Origin: Streptomyces sp. WAC06614
GTDB lineage: Bacteria; Actinomycetota; Actinomycetes; Streptomycetales; Streptomycetaceae
NCBI RefSeq assembly: GCF_003949795.1
Contig: NZ_RPRY01000044.1
Coordinates: forward strand, 1-33,712
Direction: 5' to 3'
Length of the DNA stretch: 33,712 nt
In this document: in pieces, positions 1-8,852 of the stretch
Numbering within the stretch: the first letter of the stretch is position 1
Layout: every line of letters starts with the position of its first letter
Notes under the pieces: model-generated
Database searches by the model: none
Told to the model about the DNA's origin: nothing
What the model saw: only the letters and a program-made list of their open reading frames with translations
Translations under genes and position numbers: made by a program

Positions 1-1204
1 GGGCGGGGGCGTGGCGGGCGGCGGCGTACGGTCCGCCGGTGGCGGCCCGGCCCCGGGAGCCGATCAGGGTCGCGGCGTGGGCGACGCTGGCGAGGGTGAC
101 GTGGTGGTGCCACCCGCGGAAGGAACGGCCCTCGAAGTCACGGATGCCGGCGGGTTCGCAGACCTCGGTGAAGTCCAGGGCGACCCGGTCGGTGAGCTTG
201 GCGAGCAGGAAGAGCTGGGCGAGCGGCCGGTCGACGATGTTGGTGAGCCAGAACTCGGAGGGCAGCAGGGCGGTTTCGGTCCAGGCGCCGACGAGCAGCA
301 GCGGGGTGGGCGGCACGGGCGCGGGCCGGTCCTCGGCTCCGGTGGTCAGGACCGGGGCGGAGGTGAGCAGGGTGACGGCGCCCTCGGCGCGTCCGTGCCG
401 GGTCCATTCGACGACCCGGCGCTGGGAGCGCAGGGAGTCGATGAGTTCGCGGGCGGCGGCGGTGTGCGGTCCGGGCTTGTGGCGGCCGCCGCCGAAGGAG
501 ACCGGCAGGGAGCCGTCGACCTTGAGCACGAAGGGGATGTCGTGCAGGGCGAGGGACTCCACGCACTGGGGGATGTCGGTGTTGGCCGCCTCCATCACCA
601 CGGGCCGGCGCTGGAGCTGCCAGTGCGCGGCCATCCGCTGGACGGCGTGCACGGCGTCCTGGGCGGGGGTCTGGGACCGGGCGGTGTCGGGGATGCCCGC
701 CCGGCGGCGGCGCAGCAGTTCGCCGGTCCAGGGGGCGGGCAGGGTCAGGGTCCATTCGACGGGAAAGCTCGCCTCGCTGGAGGCCAGCCATATCCCGCTG
801 GCCTGCTGACAGTTGGCGGTGCGGCCGAGCTGGGGGACGAACTGGCGGCCGACCCCGACCGAGCGGTCGCCGGCCTTCTCGATGACCATGGGCTGGACCA
901 CCCAGGCCAGCGGGCGCTGGGCGGTCCGTTCGAGGTGCTGGGCGAGGGAGCGGCGGACGGGCGTCCAGTCCCACGGAGACTTGCTGATGAACTGCTGCAG
1001 GCTCTGCTCGACGGAACTGGCGCCGGTGCCGGCGATGTTGCGGATGGTCTTTTTCCCGGTGGTGCGGACGAGGCCGTCGAGATATACGCGGGCCCAGTTT
1101 CGCTGGTCCCGCCGGGGTAAGGATTCGAAGAACAGTGAAATCAGTGCGTCGATCGACTCGGAGATTTCCTTGCTGGATTCCTCCTGCATGACTGCGCGAG
1201 CCAT
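1..1204 (-). CDS. IS701-type transposase homologue, catalytically degenerate; 3' end outside the window
   Basis: Minus-strand frame open for about 401 codons from an ATG preceded by GGGGGAGG at about 6 nt; it runs off the left edge without a stop. Similarity to the IS701/DDE_5 transposase fold is recognised from SVGVGRQF (residues 115-122), the NCQ block near 131 and FEGRSFRGWHHHVTL (357-371), which contains the third catalytic Glu (E358). Where active enzymes read V-I-D-E-T-G this protein reads WVVQPM (101-106), so the first Asp is Gln104. The second Asp position appears to be Glu205 (VVMEAANTD). Strand cleavage is therefore unlikely, and a domesticated DNA-binding or regulatory protein, or a decayed element, is more plausible. 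No terminal inverted repeat is visible on the 5' side. Leu29 is a TTA codon (1118-1120), implying dependence on the bldA tRNA. Family assignment is firm; the function is inferred. Confidence 0.8.
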   Translation of the reverse strand, partial: MARAVMQEESSKEISESIDALISLFFESLPRRDQRNWARVYLDGLVRTTGKKTIRNIAGTGASSVEQSLQQFISKSPWDWTPVRRSLAQHLERTAQRPLAWVVQPMVIEKAGDRSVGVGRQFVPQLGRTANCQQASGIWLASSEASFPVEWTLTLPAPWTGELLRRRRAGIPDTARSQTPAQDAVHAVQRMAAHWQLQRRPVVMEAANTDIPQCVESLALHDIPFVLKVDGSLPVSFGGGRHKPGPHTAAARELIDSLRSQRRVVEWTRHGRAEGAVTLLTSAPVLTTGAEDRPAPVPPTPLLLVGAWTETALLPSEFWLTNIVDRPLAQLFLLAKLTDRVALDFTEVCEPAGIRDFEGRSFRGWHHHVTLASVAHAATLIGSRGRAATGGPYAAARHAPA

Positions 1205-1278
1205 GTTCGCCTCCCCCGCGACCAGAGCTGGATCCGACACCCTACTTGACCGGCAGGAACGCCCGTAGGGGCCGGCGG

Positions 1279-1923
1279 CTACTTCCTGAGGTCGCTGTCA
1301 GATTCGAGCCGCTCTTCCTCTACCACGAGAGGGATCGGGATCTGGTTCGCCGCGTAGTAGATGGCGATCAGAAAATGTGCCGCGAGGGTGAGGGGCGCGG
1401 AGAATAGGGACAGGACGACGGTACAGGGATAGGCGATGGCGCCGAGACCGAAGCGCATCCGTGTGGCGCGGGCGCCGTCCTTGTCGACCTTGTCGTGGAA
1501 CAGGTGTCCTTCCCGGGTCACGTGCCACCACAGGGCCAGGAACGCCAGGGCGTAGACCACGGTCCAGGAGCTGTAGAGGATGGCGGCGATGTTGGCCGAA
1601 TCCGCGTCGGTGAGGTTCTCGGCCAGGACCGACGTGGTCCAGGGAATCACCGACACCACCATCAGCACCAGGAGATTCAGGAACATCAGCGGCCGGTCTA
1701 CCTTCTTCAGATGAACGAAGATGGTGTGGTGGTTGACCCACATGACGCCGATGATGAGGAAACTCACCACGTACGCCGCATAGTGCGGCCATTGTTCCCA
1801 TAATCCGTGCCAGAGCTCGGTTCCCTTCTCCTCGGGCACTTTGATCTCCAGGACCAGAATCGTGATGACGATGGCGAATACACCGTCGCTGAAGGCCTCG
1901 ATCCGGCCGGTCTCCGATTCCAT
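1279..1923 (-). CDS. TMEM175-family (DUF1211) potassium channel homologue
   Basis: A 214-residue integral membrane protein with about six hydrophobic segments. The N-terminus carries the family signature RIEAFSDGVFAI (residues 7-18); its FSD triad forms the family hallmark on TM1. Characterised bacterial TMEM175 proteins are K+-permeable channels with two six-TM repeats or as dimers of one repeat; this protein has one repeat. The ATG at 1923 was chosen because GAAGGGGAGG lies just upstream and the signature follows directly. An in-frame start at 1992 would add a Gly-rich non-family leader containing a terminator-like hairpin. Codon 41 is TTA (1801-1803). Base composition is less extreme than in neighbouring genes, and the tract beside the transposase homologue may be acquired. 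The transposase homologue follows after 74 bp, so co-transcription is likely. Confidence 0.85.
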   Translation of the reverse strand: MESETGRIEAFSDGVFAIVITILVLEIKVPEEKGTELWHGLWEQWPHYAAYVVSFLIIGVMWVNHHTIFVHLKKVDRPLMFLNLLVLMVVSVIPWTTSVLAENLTDADSANIAAILYSSWTVVYALAFLALWWHVTREGHLFHDKVDKDGARATRMRFGLGAIAYPCTVVLSLFSAPLTLAAHFLIAIYYAANQIPIPLVVEEERLESDSDLRK

Positions 1924-1935
1924 GTCCTCCCCTTC

Positions 1936-1953
1936 GTCTCGGACGTCTCGGAC
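1936..1953. repeat. Tandem 9-bp repeat before the TMEM175 gene
   Basis: Two back-to-back copies of GTCTCGGAC (1936-1944 and 1945-1953) lie 13 to 30 nt upstream of the TMEM175 ATG, between that start and the upstream hairpin. On the transcribed strand they read GTCCGAGAC twice. A 9-bp period does not match a helical turn, so the operator role is only a possibility. Confidence 0.4.
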
Positions 1954-1957
1954 GCCA

Positions 1958-1988
1958 GCGGGGAGGGCGCTTCCCCCGCCCTCCCCGC
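1958..1988 (-). terminator. Perfect 12-bp hairpin, probable terminator of operon A
   Basis: GCGGGGAGGGCG (1958-1969) and its exact complement (1977-1988) enclose a 7-nt loop. It lies 34 bp after the stop of the NTF2-like gene and before the TMEM175 start on the same strand. There is no clear U-tract, which is common for terminators in high-GC actinomycetes. It separates operon A from the two left-edge genes. Confidence 0.65.
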
Positions 1989-2022
1989 ACACGCTACCCG
2001 GATATCGCCGGTGGGCTTCCGG

Positions 2023-2364
2023 TCAGCTTCCGAAGCCGGCCGTCTGGCGCCAGATCCGGCCATCGCGGACGACGAGTGTCCCGAATGCGTGCTCCGGCTC
2101 GCCGTTGAGGTTCATGATCGCCCGGTAGAAGATCGTGTCCTCGGTCTCGACGTACTGCTGGAGTTCGACGAGGGCGGGCTTGAGGGTGAGATAGCCGGTG
2201 AACGTCTCGCGAACGGCGTCGATGCCGACGGAGACGCCCTCGTACCGCAGGAGTACGGCGTCCTCCGTGTAGTTCTTCATCACCGCGTCGATGTCGAGGG
2301 CCGCGAGGGCCTCCATCTGGCGGACGAAGACCGGGTGCAGCTTCGCGATGTCGTACGTGGCCAT
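2023..2364 (-). CDS. NTF2-like (SnoaL/DUF4440-type) small protein
   Basis: A 113-residue single-domain protein with the NTF2/SnoaL pattern: N-terminal helices (HPVFVRQMEALAALDIDAV), the conserved turn NYTEDAVLL (31-39), then the curved sheet ending in DGRIWRQTAGF. Such folds serve as isomerases, cyclases, hydratases or binding pockets, so the substrate cannot be assigned. The start at 2364 is supported by AAGGAG about 6 nt upstream. It follows the histidine kinase gene by 41 bp and ends operon A just before a hairpin. Three further NTF2-like genes lie in operon B (21586-22890). Confidence 0.8.
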   Translation of the reverse strand: MATYDIAKLHPVFVRQMEALAALDIDAVMKNYTEDAVLLRYEGVSVGIDAVRETFTGYLTLKPALVELQQYVETEDTIFYRAIMNLNGEPEHAFGTLVVRDGRIWRQTAGFGS

Positions 2365-2405
2365 GACGACTCCTTCTCCTCGGTGGATGGGTCGGTCGGA
2401 ACGGG

Positions 2406-3872
2406 TCAGCGGGAGGCCAGGGGCAGCCGGACGGTCATCCGGGTCGTTCCGGGCACGGAGCGGGCGGTGATCGAGCCCCGGTGCCGCTGCGTGACGATCC
2501 GGTAGCTGAGGTGCAGTCCGAGCCCGGTGCCCTTGCCGACGTCCTTGGTCGTGTAGAAGGGCTCGAAGATGCGCGGCAGGACGCCCTCGGGGATGCCGCG
2601 GCCGGTGTCGGTGATCTCGACGACCATGCAGGTGCCCTCGGTGTGCACGCGCAGGGTGAGGGTCCCGGAACCCTCCATGGCCTCGGCCGCGTTGTCGACC
2701 AGGTTCGTCCACACCTGGTTCAACTCGCTTGGATATCCGGTCAGTTCGGGCAGGTCGGGCGCGTAGTCGCGGACGATGCCGATCCCGGTCAGCTTGGCGC
2801 GGAGCACCACCAGGGTGTTCTCCAGGCCGTCGGTGACCGCGAAGCGCTGTTCGGGCGCGCGGTCGAGATTGGCGTAATCCCTCGTGGCCGCCACCAGTTG
2901 GGAGATCCGCGGGCCGGCCGCCCGGAGCTCGGCCGCCAGCGCCCGGGCCTCCAGCAGGGCCGCGAGATGGTCCAGGGCGGCGGGCAGAGCGGCCTCGGTG
3001 ACGCCTTCGAGCCGCTCCAGCAGCCAGCCCAGTTCCAGACCGAGGTCGGCGACGACCGCGCCGAGCGGGCCGGGGCGCGCGGCGCCGGCCTCATCGGCCC
3101 AGTCGGTGATCTCCTCCTCGGCGTCGGCCTGGGCCAGGGGGTCGGTGGTGGCCGGCGGCGGCACCTTCTCCAGCTCGTCGGCGAGCCGGTCCAGGACGGC
3201 GCGCTGGGCGTCCCCGGCCGCCGCTCCCCAGGACTGCGCGGTCCGGGTGAGCAGGTCCAGGGCGGGCCCGAGCTCCTGGGCGGCCCGGGCGACGGCCGCC
3301 GCCGGGTTGTTCAGCTCGTGCGCGAGGCCCGCGGCCAGGGTGCCGAGCGCCTCGACGGTGGCCCGCTTGCGGGCCTGCACCTCGGAGGACTTGATCCGCC
3401 AGGCCAGGACGGGCAGCAGCACGGCCGCGACCCCCTGGCACCGGGTGAGCATCTCGAAGAAGACCGGCCGGGCGTAGGTGACCACGGTGGTCGCCGGGCC
3501 GCTGGCCGCGGCCGTGGCGACGTACGCGCCGTCGGTCAGCAGCGGCAGTTCGCCGGTGAAGCGGTGGGCCGCGGAGGGTTTGCCGTCGTGGTCCTCGTCC
3601 ACGCCGCCGGTGGAGTGCCGGGTGAGGACCTCCTCGCGGCCGTCGACCACCTTGGTGACCACGAGCCCGCCGTCGAGGAGCACGTGGAAGCCGGTGGCCT
3701 CCTCCCCGTCGCGGAAGAGCACGGCGCCGTCGGGCAGCACCCGGGGCTCGGACACCGAGACCAGCCAGTCGAGCTGCTCCTCGGTGAGACCGGCGAAGAT
3801 CTCCAGCCCGTGCAGGGCCTTGCGCAGTTCCGGGCCGCCCCCCGCGGCCCCGGTGGTGTCGGACAGGGTCAT
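2406..3872 (-). CDS. Sensor histidine kinase with N-terminal cyclic-nucleotide-binding domain
   Basis: A 488-residue soluble kinase with no membrane segments. Residues about 20-150 form a CNB (Crp-type) sensor domain: HGLEIFAGLTEEQLDWL, the barrel strand PDGAVLFRDGEEATGFHVLLDGGL, then a helix before the kinase core. The dimerisation/phosphoacceptor box is GLAHELNNPAAAV with His185, followed by a long helical linker (200-330). The ATPase domain has an N box (NQVWTNLVDNAAEAM, 385-399), G1 DTGRGIP (422-428) and G2 GTGLGL (448-453). ATG at 3872 overlaps the MFS stop as ATGA, indicating translational coupling. No response regulator is adjacent. In actinomycetes this kinase type often accompanies a response-regulator/TrxR fusion and a UBP zinc finger (recalled, not searched); exactly those two genes occur at 25687-27707. 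Confidence 0.88.
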   Translation of the reverse strand: MTLSDTTGAAGGGPELRKALHGLEIFAGLTEEQLDWLVSVSEPRVLPDGAVLFRDGEEATGFHVLLDGGLVVTKVVDGREEVLTRHSTGGVDEDHDGKPSAAHRFTGELPLLTDGAYVATAAASGPATTVVTYARPVFFEMLTRCQGVAAVLLPVLAWRIKSSEVQARKRATVEALGTLAAGLAHELNNPAAAVARAAQELGPALDLLTRTAQSWGAAAGDAQRAVLDRLADELEKVPPPATTDPLAQADAEEEITDWADEAGAARPGPLGAVVADLGLELGWLLERLEGVTEAALPAALDHLAALLEARALAAELRAAGPRISQLVAATRDYANLDRAPEQRFAVTDGLENTLVVLRAKLTGIGIVRDYAPDLPELTGYPSELNQVWTNLVDNAAEAMEGSGTLTLRVHTEGTCMVVEITDTGRGIPEGVLPRIFEPFYTTKDVGKGTGLGLHLSYRIVTQRHRGSITARSVPGTTRMTVRLPLASR

Positions 3873-5119
3873 GCCGGGCTCCCTTCGGCCGGGGTCCGCC
3901 GGGCCAGCCGCAGGGTCACCAGCAGGGCCACGGCGCACACCGCGGCGACGGCGGCCATGAAGCCGACCGAGGTGCGGTGCAGCCCGTGGACGCCGGTGAG
4001 CACTCCGGCCAGCACGGCGGGCACGCTCATCGCGAGGTAGGCGAACACGTAGACGGCGGCGGTCAGTTCGCCGCGGTGCTCCGGGGTGGCGAGCGCGCTC
4101 AGGGCCCGGAAGGACCCGAGGAACGCCGCGCCCCAGCCGGCCCCGAGCACGGCGGTGGCCCCGAGGAAGACCGGGGCCGACCGCAGCCCGAGGGACAGCA
4201 GCACCAGGCCCAGCCCGGCGATCAACCCGGTCAGTCCCAGCAGGGCGGTGCGCAGGGGCGGGGTGCGGCCCAGGAGGAGCTGCGCGGTGGTGGCGGCGCC
4301 CGCGAGCAGGGCGACGGTGGCTCCGCCCACCAGGTAGTTGGTGCTCCGCAGCAGGGACAGCGCCAGATGCGGGCCCAGTGACAGGTAGAAGCCGCCGACC
4401 GACCAGACGGCGACGATGGTGAGCACCAGGACGGCGAACCGGCGGCGCACCGGCGCCGGGACCCGGATCCGGTGCGGGGCCACCTTCCACCGCCCGCCGG
4501 CGCCGGGGGCGCTCTCACGCATCCGGACCACCCCCACCAGGGCCACCGCGAACGCCCCGACCAGCAGCAGATAGCTGAGCGCGGTGGGGGCGGGGGCGTA
4601 CTGGACGAGCAGTCCGGCCCCGAGGCCGCCGAGGCCGATGCCGACGGTCGGGCCCGCGCTGTTGACCTGGGCGCCCAGCGCGGGCCGGGACCGCGGGCTG
4701 AGCTCCAGCAGTGCGGCGCCCATCGCACCGGTGGCCAGGCCCACGGCGAGCCCCTGCACGGCGCGGGCGGCCAGCAGCAGGATCAGGCCCTGCGCCCCGG
4801 CGAACAGGGCCATGGAAACCATCGCCAGGACCAGGGACGCGCCGAGCACGGGCCGCCGGCCGAGGGTGTCGGAGAGCGAGCCGAACAGCAGCAGCCCGGC
4901 CAGCACGGTCACCGCGTACACGGCGAACACCACGGTGACCGCGCCGGAGGACAGGTCCCAGCGCTGCTGGTAGAGCACGTAGAGGGCGGACGGTACGGAG
5001 GAGGAGAGCATCAGCAGCACCAGGACCGCGCCGACCACCCAGAAGCCGGAGCCTCTGGCCGCGCCCGTCGTCCCGTAGGCCGGTGGCACCGCGGCTCCCG
5101 TGGTCGTCTTGGATGACAC
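3869..5119 (-). CDS. MFS transporter (12-TM efflux type)
   Basis: A 416-residue membrane protein with about twelve hydrophobic helices. The major facilitator motif A appears as GSLSDTLGRRP (80-90) in the TM2-TM3 loop, and the N-half helix after AARAVQGLAVGLATGAMGAALLEL fits the drug:H+ antiporter pattern. The GTG start at 5119 has GGAGGG six nt upstream. It lies 24 bp after the hydroxylase FAD subunit and overlaps the kinase gene by 4 bp. The position suggests uptake of the substrate or export of the product of the oxidation enzymes in operon A, but substrate and direction cannot be read from the sequence. Confidence 0.85.
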   Translation of the reverse strand: MSSKTTTGAAVPPAYGTTGAARGSGFWVVGAVLVLLMLSSSVPSALYVLYQQRWDLSSGAVTVVFAVYAVTVLAGLLLFGSLSDTLGRRPVLGASLVLAMVSMALFAGAQGLILLLAARAVQGLAVGLATGAMGAALLELSPRSRPALGAQVNSAGPTVGIGLGGLGAGLLVQYAPAPTALSYLLLVGAFAVALVGVVRMRESAPGAGGRWKVAPHRIRVPAPVRRRFAVLVLTIVAVWSVGGFYLSLGPHLALSLLRSTNYLVGGATVALLAGAATTAQLLLGRTPPLRTALLGLTGLIAGLGLVLLSLGLRSAPVFLGATAVLGAGWGAAFLGSFRALSALATPEHRGELTAAVYVFAYLAMSVPAVLAGVLTGVHGLHRTSVGFMAAVAAVCAVALLVTLRLARRTPAEGSPA

Positions 5120-5143
5120 TGCGTTCCCTCCGGTGGAAGGCGG

Positions 5144-5971
5144 TCAGGCGAGGGCCGCCGCGGCCCGGGCCAGCGCACGGGCGGTGAGCACGCCCGCGAG
5201 GTGCCCGAGGTACTCGGCCGAGGTGCCGCGGCCCGGTACGAACAGCGACCGGGGCTCGGCGCGGAAGGCCGCGAGGACGGCCTCGGTGCGGTGCCCGCCG
5301 CCCGCGCCGAGCCGCTGCTCGACGTCGTACAGCCGCAGCGGGCGGGCGGTGGCGCCGGTGACGGCGATCCGCACGCCGTCCGGGGTGATCCGGACGGCGG
5401 CGGCGCAGACCGGGTAGCGGCTGGCGCGGTCGGCGGTCTTCTCGAACGCCGCGGCCGGGCCGCCGCCCGGGACCAGCAGGGCGGTGAGGATGCTGCCGGC
5501 CGGGACGCCGGCCGTCAGCAGTTCCTCGGTGGTGACGGTGGTGCGCCCGTCGGGTCCGGCCAGTTCGGCGCGGGCCCCGGCGACGAGCGCGGCGACGGGC
5601 AGGTCGGTGGGCCGGCCGGTGGCCACCAGGTTGCCGCCGGCGGTGCCGAGGTTGCGTACCTGCGGGTCGCCGTTGGCCCGGGCGGCGGCGGCCAGTTCGG
5701 GCGCCCCGGCCAGGACCGCCGGGTCGGTGGCGAGCTCGGCGAGCGGGGTGGCCGCGCCGATCCGCAGCCCGCCGCCCCCGGTCGGGGTGATGCCGCGCAG
5801 CTCGGCCAGCCGGCGGACGTCGATCAGCAGCCGGGCCCGGTCGGTGCCGGCGCGCAGGTCGGGCAGCAGGCTCTGGCCGCCGGCGAGGATCCGGGCGCCG
5901 GGGCCGGCGAGCAGGGCGAGGGCCTCGGTGAGGCCGGCGGGCCGTACGTAGTCGAGTTCGCCGATGATCAC
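5144..5971 (-). CDS. FAD-binding (medium) subunit of a xanthine dehydrogenase-family molybdenum hydroxylase
   Basis: A 275-residue protein of the CoxM/CutM/XdhB-type family, which carries electrons between the iron-sulfur subunit and the acceptor. FAD-binding motifs are AGGQSLLP (30-37) and RNLGTAGGNL (106-115). The C-terminal domain matches the CO-dehydrogenase flavoprotein C-terminal fold. The GTG start at 5971 overlaps the stop of the large subunit as GTGA. With the genes at 5968-8358 and 8364-8852 it completes the three-subunit L/M/S enzyme. A carbon monoxide, nicotine, quinoline, purine or aldehyde substrate cannot be separated from this subunit. Confidence 0.92.
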   Translation of the reverse strand: MIIGELDYVRPAGLTEALALLAGPGARILAGGQSLLPDLRAGTDRARLLIDVRRLAELRGITPTGGGGLRIGAATPLAELATDPAVLAGAPELAAAARANGDPQVRNLGTAGGNLVATGRPTDLPVAALVAGARAELAGPDGRTTVTTEELLTAGVPAGSILTALLVPGGGPAAAFEKTADRASRYPVCAAAVRITPDGVRIAVTGATARPLRLYDVEQRLGAGGGHRTEAVLAAFRAEPRSLFVPGRGTSAEYLGHLAGVLTARALARAAAALA

Positions 5972-8358
5972 TGGTCTTCTCCTCGCAGGCGGCGCCAGAC
6001 CTTCTCCGGGGTGAGGGGCATGTCGATGTGCCGGACCCCCAGGTCGGACAGGGCGTCGACCACCGCGTTGGTGACGGCGGCGGCGGGCGGCACCGTGGCG
6101 ATCTCACCGGCGCCCTTGGCGCCCAGCGGGTTGTGCGGGGTGGGCGTGACGGTCCGGTCGAGCCGGTAGAAGGGGGCGTCGGCGGCGCGCGGCAGGGCGT
6201 ACCGGGTGAGGTCGGAGGTCAGCAGCCTGCCGTCGGTGTCGTAGACGGCGGCCTCCATCAGCGCCTGGCCGAGGCCGTGCAGGATGCTGCCCTCGATCTG
6301 GCCCTGCACGATCCGGGGGTTGCCGATGTTCCCGGCGTCGTCGACGGCCGTGTAGGCCACCACCTCGGTCTCGCCGGTGAGTTCGTCGATCTCGACGACG
6401 GCGACATGGGTGCCGAAGGGGTAGTTGAAGTCCGGCGGGTCGAAGTGGGTGGTCTCGTCGAGGGCCGGTTCGATGTCCGGGGGCAGTCCCCAGCCGTACC
6501 ACAGGGCCATGGCCAGTTCGGAGAAGGTCTTGGCGTTCTCCGGGTTGCCCACCTCGTGGACCCCGCCGTCGGCGTAGACGACCTTGTCCTCGGGGACGCC
6601 GAGGAACACCGCGCCGGCCCGGACCAGCTTGGCCTTGAGCTTGCGGGCGGTCAGCGCCACGGCGGGCGCGGCCATGCTGTACGAGCGCGAGCCGTACGTG
6701 CCCTGGCCGTACGGGGCCTTGAGGGTGTCGCCCTGGTACACCTGCACCTGCTCCGGGTCGATGCCCAGCTCGTCCGCGGCGACCTGGGCGAAGACGGTCC
6801 GGTGGCTCTGCCCGGTGGAGGCGGAGCCGATGGTGACGGTGACCTCGCCGGTGGGGTGGATGCGGATGTTGGCGCTCTCCCAGGTGCCGCCGAGCATGCC
6901 CTCCTGGGACATCCGGGTGGAGGGGCCGACGCCGCAGATGGCGACGTAGGTGGCCAGGCCGACACCGAGCCGCTTGCCGCGGGTGCGGGCCTCGGCCTTG
7001 CGGGCGGGCATGTCGGCGTAGCCGGACAGTTCCAGGGCCTTGTCGAAGTTCTCCCGGTAGTTGCCGGAGTCGTAGGTCCAGCCGAGGCCGTTGTCGTACG
7101 GGAACTTCTCGGCCGGGACCAGGTTGCGGCGGCGGACCTCGGCGGGGTCCATGCCGATCTCGCCCGCGTACCGGTCGACCAGCCGTTCCATCAGGAAGGC
7201 GGCCTCGGCGCGGCCGCTGCCGCGCTGGGCGCCGAGCGGGACGGTGTTGGTGAAGGCGGCGTAGACCTCGCAGAACGCGGCGTCGACGGCGTACATGCCG
7301 GTGATGGAGCGGCCCATGAGGGCGGTGGCGACACCGGGTCCGATGGTGGAGGGGTACGCGCCGAGGTTGGCGTAGCTGGTGCAGCGGACGGCGGTGATCC
7401 GGCCGTCACGGGTACCGGCGAGGGTGACGTGCTGGCGGTGGTCGCGGCCCTGGACGGTGGAGTTCATCAGGCCGGTGCGGGTGTCGACCCACTTCACCGG
7501 CCGGCCCAGCGCCTTGGACAGCAGCAGCACCAGCGCCATGTCGGGGTACAGGTAGCCCTTGGTGCCGAAACTGCCGCCGACGGTCGGGGCGATCACCCGG
7601 AGCTTGTTGAAGGGGATGCCGAGGACCAGGGCGGCCAGCAGGAAGCGGTGGTTGTGCGGGCCCTGGGTGGAGGCGTACAGGGTGTACTCCCCGGTGGCGG
7701 CGTCGTAGTCGCCGACGGCGCCGCGGGGCTCGATGGGGCTGTTGATGGTCCGCTGGTTGACCAGGTCCAGCGAGACGGTGACCTCGGCGGCGGCGATCGC
7801 GGCGTCGGTACGGTCCTTGTCCCCGCAGGTCCAGTACGCGTTGAGGTTGCCGGGCACGGCGTCGTGGAGCTGGGGCGCGCCGGGTTCCAGGGCGTGGTCG
7901 GCGCGGGTGACCACGGGCAGCGGCTCGTACTCCACCTGCACGGCGGCGAGCGCGGCGGCGGCCTGGCGCGGGGTCTCGGCGACGACCACGGCGACCGGGT
8001 CGCCGACGTGCCGGACGGTGTCGCCGGTGAGCACCGGGCGGGCGCCCGGCAGTCCGTAGGGGTGGGGCGGGAAGTGGCTCTCGACCCCGCCGGGGACCCA
8101 GATGCAGGGCAGCGGCATCACGTCGGCGAAGTCCGTGGCCGTGGCCACCTTCAGGACGCCGGGCATGGCCTCGGCGGCCCGGGTGTCGATGGAGAGGATC
8201 CGGGCGTGGGCCCGGTCGCTGCCGAGGATGGCCATGTGGGCGGTGCCGGGCAGGTCGATGTCGGCGACGTACCTGGCCTCGCCGCGCAGCAGTTGCGGGT
8301 CCTCCCTGCTGTCCAGCGGTCGGCCGAGGACGCGGTGCTCCCCCGTCGCTGTGGTCAT
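5968..8358 (-). CDS. Molybdopterin-binding large subunit, xanthine dehydrogenase / aldehyde oxidase family
   Basis: A 796-residue catalytic subunit. The N-terminal ald_xan_dh_C-type domain begins with [24 protein letters not shown], and [13 protein letters not shown] is its usual signature. The Mo-domain has [37 protein letters not shown] and C-terminal [15 protein letters not shown], whose Glu (about residue 752) is the conserved base of the active site. There is no VAYRCSFR loop with the cysteine of true CO dehydrogenase, so CO oxidation is unlikely. ATG at 8358 has AGGAGG about 10 nt upstream. A GTG at 8367 overlapping the small-subunit stop is an alternative, but it sits almost on that ribosome site. 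Genes for Mo-cofactor maturation are not in the window. The aldehyde dehydrogenase upstream favours an aldehyde or heterocycle substrate. Confidence 0.92.
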   Translation of the reverse strand: MTTATGEHRVLGRPLDSREDPQLLRGEARYVADIDLPGTAHMAILGSDRAHARILSIDTRAAEAMPGVLKVATATDFADVMPLPCIWVPGGVESHFPPHPYGLPGARPVLTGDTVRHVGDPVAVVVAETPRQAAAALAAVQVEYEPLPVVTRADHALEPGAPQLHDAVPGNLNAYWTCGDKDRTDAAIAAAEVTVSLDLVNQRTINSPIEPRGAVGDYDAATGEYTLYASTQGPHNHRFLLAALVLGIPFNKLRVIAPTVGGSFGTKGYLYPDMALVLLLSKALGRPVKWVDTRTGLMNSTVQGRDHRQHVTLAGTRDGRITAVRCTSYANLGAYPSTIGPGVATALMGRSITGMYAVDAAFCEVYAAFTNTVPLGAQRGSGRAEAAFLMERLVDRYAGEIGMDPAEVRRRNLVPAEKFPYDNGLGWTYDSGNYRENFDKALELSGYADMPARKAEARTRGKRLGVGLATYVAICGVGPSTRMSQEGMLGGTWESANIRIHPTGEVTVTIGSASTGQSHRTVFAQVAADELGIDPEQVQVYQGDTLKAPYGQGTYGSRSYSMAAPAVALTARKLKAKLVRAGAVFLGVPEDKVVYADGGVHEVGNPENAKTFSELAMALWYGWGLPPDIEPALDETTHFDPPDFNYPFGTHVAVVEIDELTGETEVVAYTAVDDAGNIGNPRIVQGQIEGSILHGLGQALMEAAVYDTDGRLLTSDLTRYALPRAADAPFYRLDRTVTPTPHNPLGAKGAGEIATVPPAAAVTNAVVDALSDLGVRHIDMPLTPEKVWRRLRGEDQ

Positions 8359-8363
8359 GGCGC

Positions 8364-8852
8364 TCACCCCTCCTGTCTCGGTGCGCAGGCGCGCTGGACG
8401 CCGCGGACGACGCTGTGGTAGCCGGTGCAGCGGCACAGGTTGCCGGTGAGCCATTCGCGGATCTCGGGCTCGCTGGGGGCGGCGCCGTCGGCGGTGGCGC
8501 GGTCGACGAGTTCGCCGAGCGCCATGACCATGCCGGGGGTGCAGAAGCCGCACTGGGTGGCGTGCTCCTGGCGCAGGGCCTCCTGAAGGGGGGTGAGGTC
8601 GCCGCCGACGGAGGTGAGCCCCTCGACGGTGGTGACCTCGGAGCCGGCCGCGGAGGCGGTCAGCACCAGGCAGCTCTTGACGGACCTGCCGTCGAGCCGG
8701 ACCACGCAGGTGCCGCACTGCCCGGTGTCGCAGCCGACCTTGGTCCCGGTGAGCCCGAGTCCGTCGCGCAGCCGTTCGACCAGGAGTTCGCCCGGGTCGG
8801 CGGAGAACCGCCGGGCGGAACCGTTGACGTTCAGCGAGAGATCCATTCCCAT
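8364..8852 (-). CDS. [2Fe-2S] small subunit of the molybdenum hydroxylase
   Basis: A 162-residue protein with both cluster motifs of the family. The plant-ferredoxin-type cluster is C41-x4-C46-x2-C49-x11-C61 ([10 protein letters not shown]). The second cluster is C101-x2-C104 (QCGFC) and C140-x-C142 (NLCRCTGYH). It relays electrons from the Mo centre to FAD. The ATG at 8852 is used; an in-frame ATG at 8846 is possible. The start lies inside the 3' end of the F420/NADP-reductase-like gene (22-bp overlap), so the two are probably coupled. It lies directly before the large subunit. Confidence 0.93.
   Translation of the reverse strand: MGMDLSLNVNGSARRFSADPGELLVERLRDGLGLTGTKVGCDTGQCGTCVVRLDGRSVKSCLVLTASAAGSEVTTVEGLTSVGGDLTPLQEALRQEHATQCGFCTPGMVMALGELVDRATADGAAPSEPEIREWLTGNLCRCTGYHSVVRGVQRACAPRQEG

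Noticed and set aside
1924..1992. Longer start of the TMEM175 gene at 1992
   Set aside because: It would add 23 residues encoded through the perfect hairpin, with no family resemblance; ATG 1923 has its own ribosome site.
5968..8358. Carbon monoxide dehydrogenase (coxL)
   Set aside because: The characteristic active-site loop VAYRCSFR is absent; the corresponding region reads [14 protein letters not shown].
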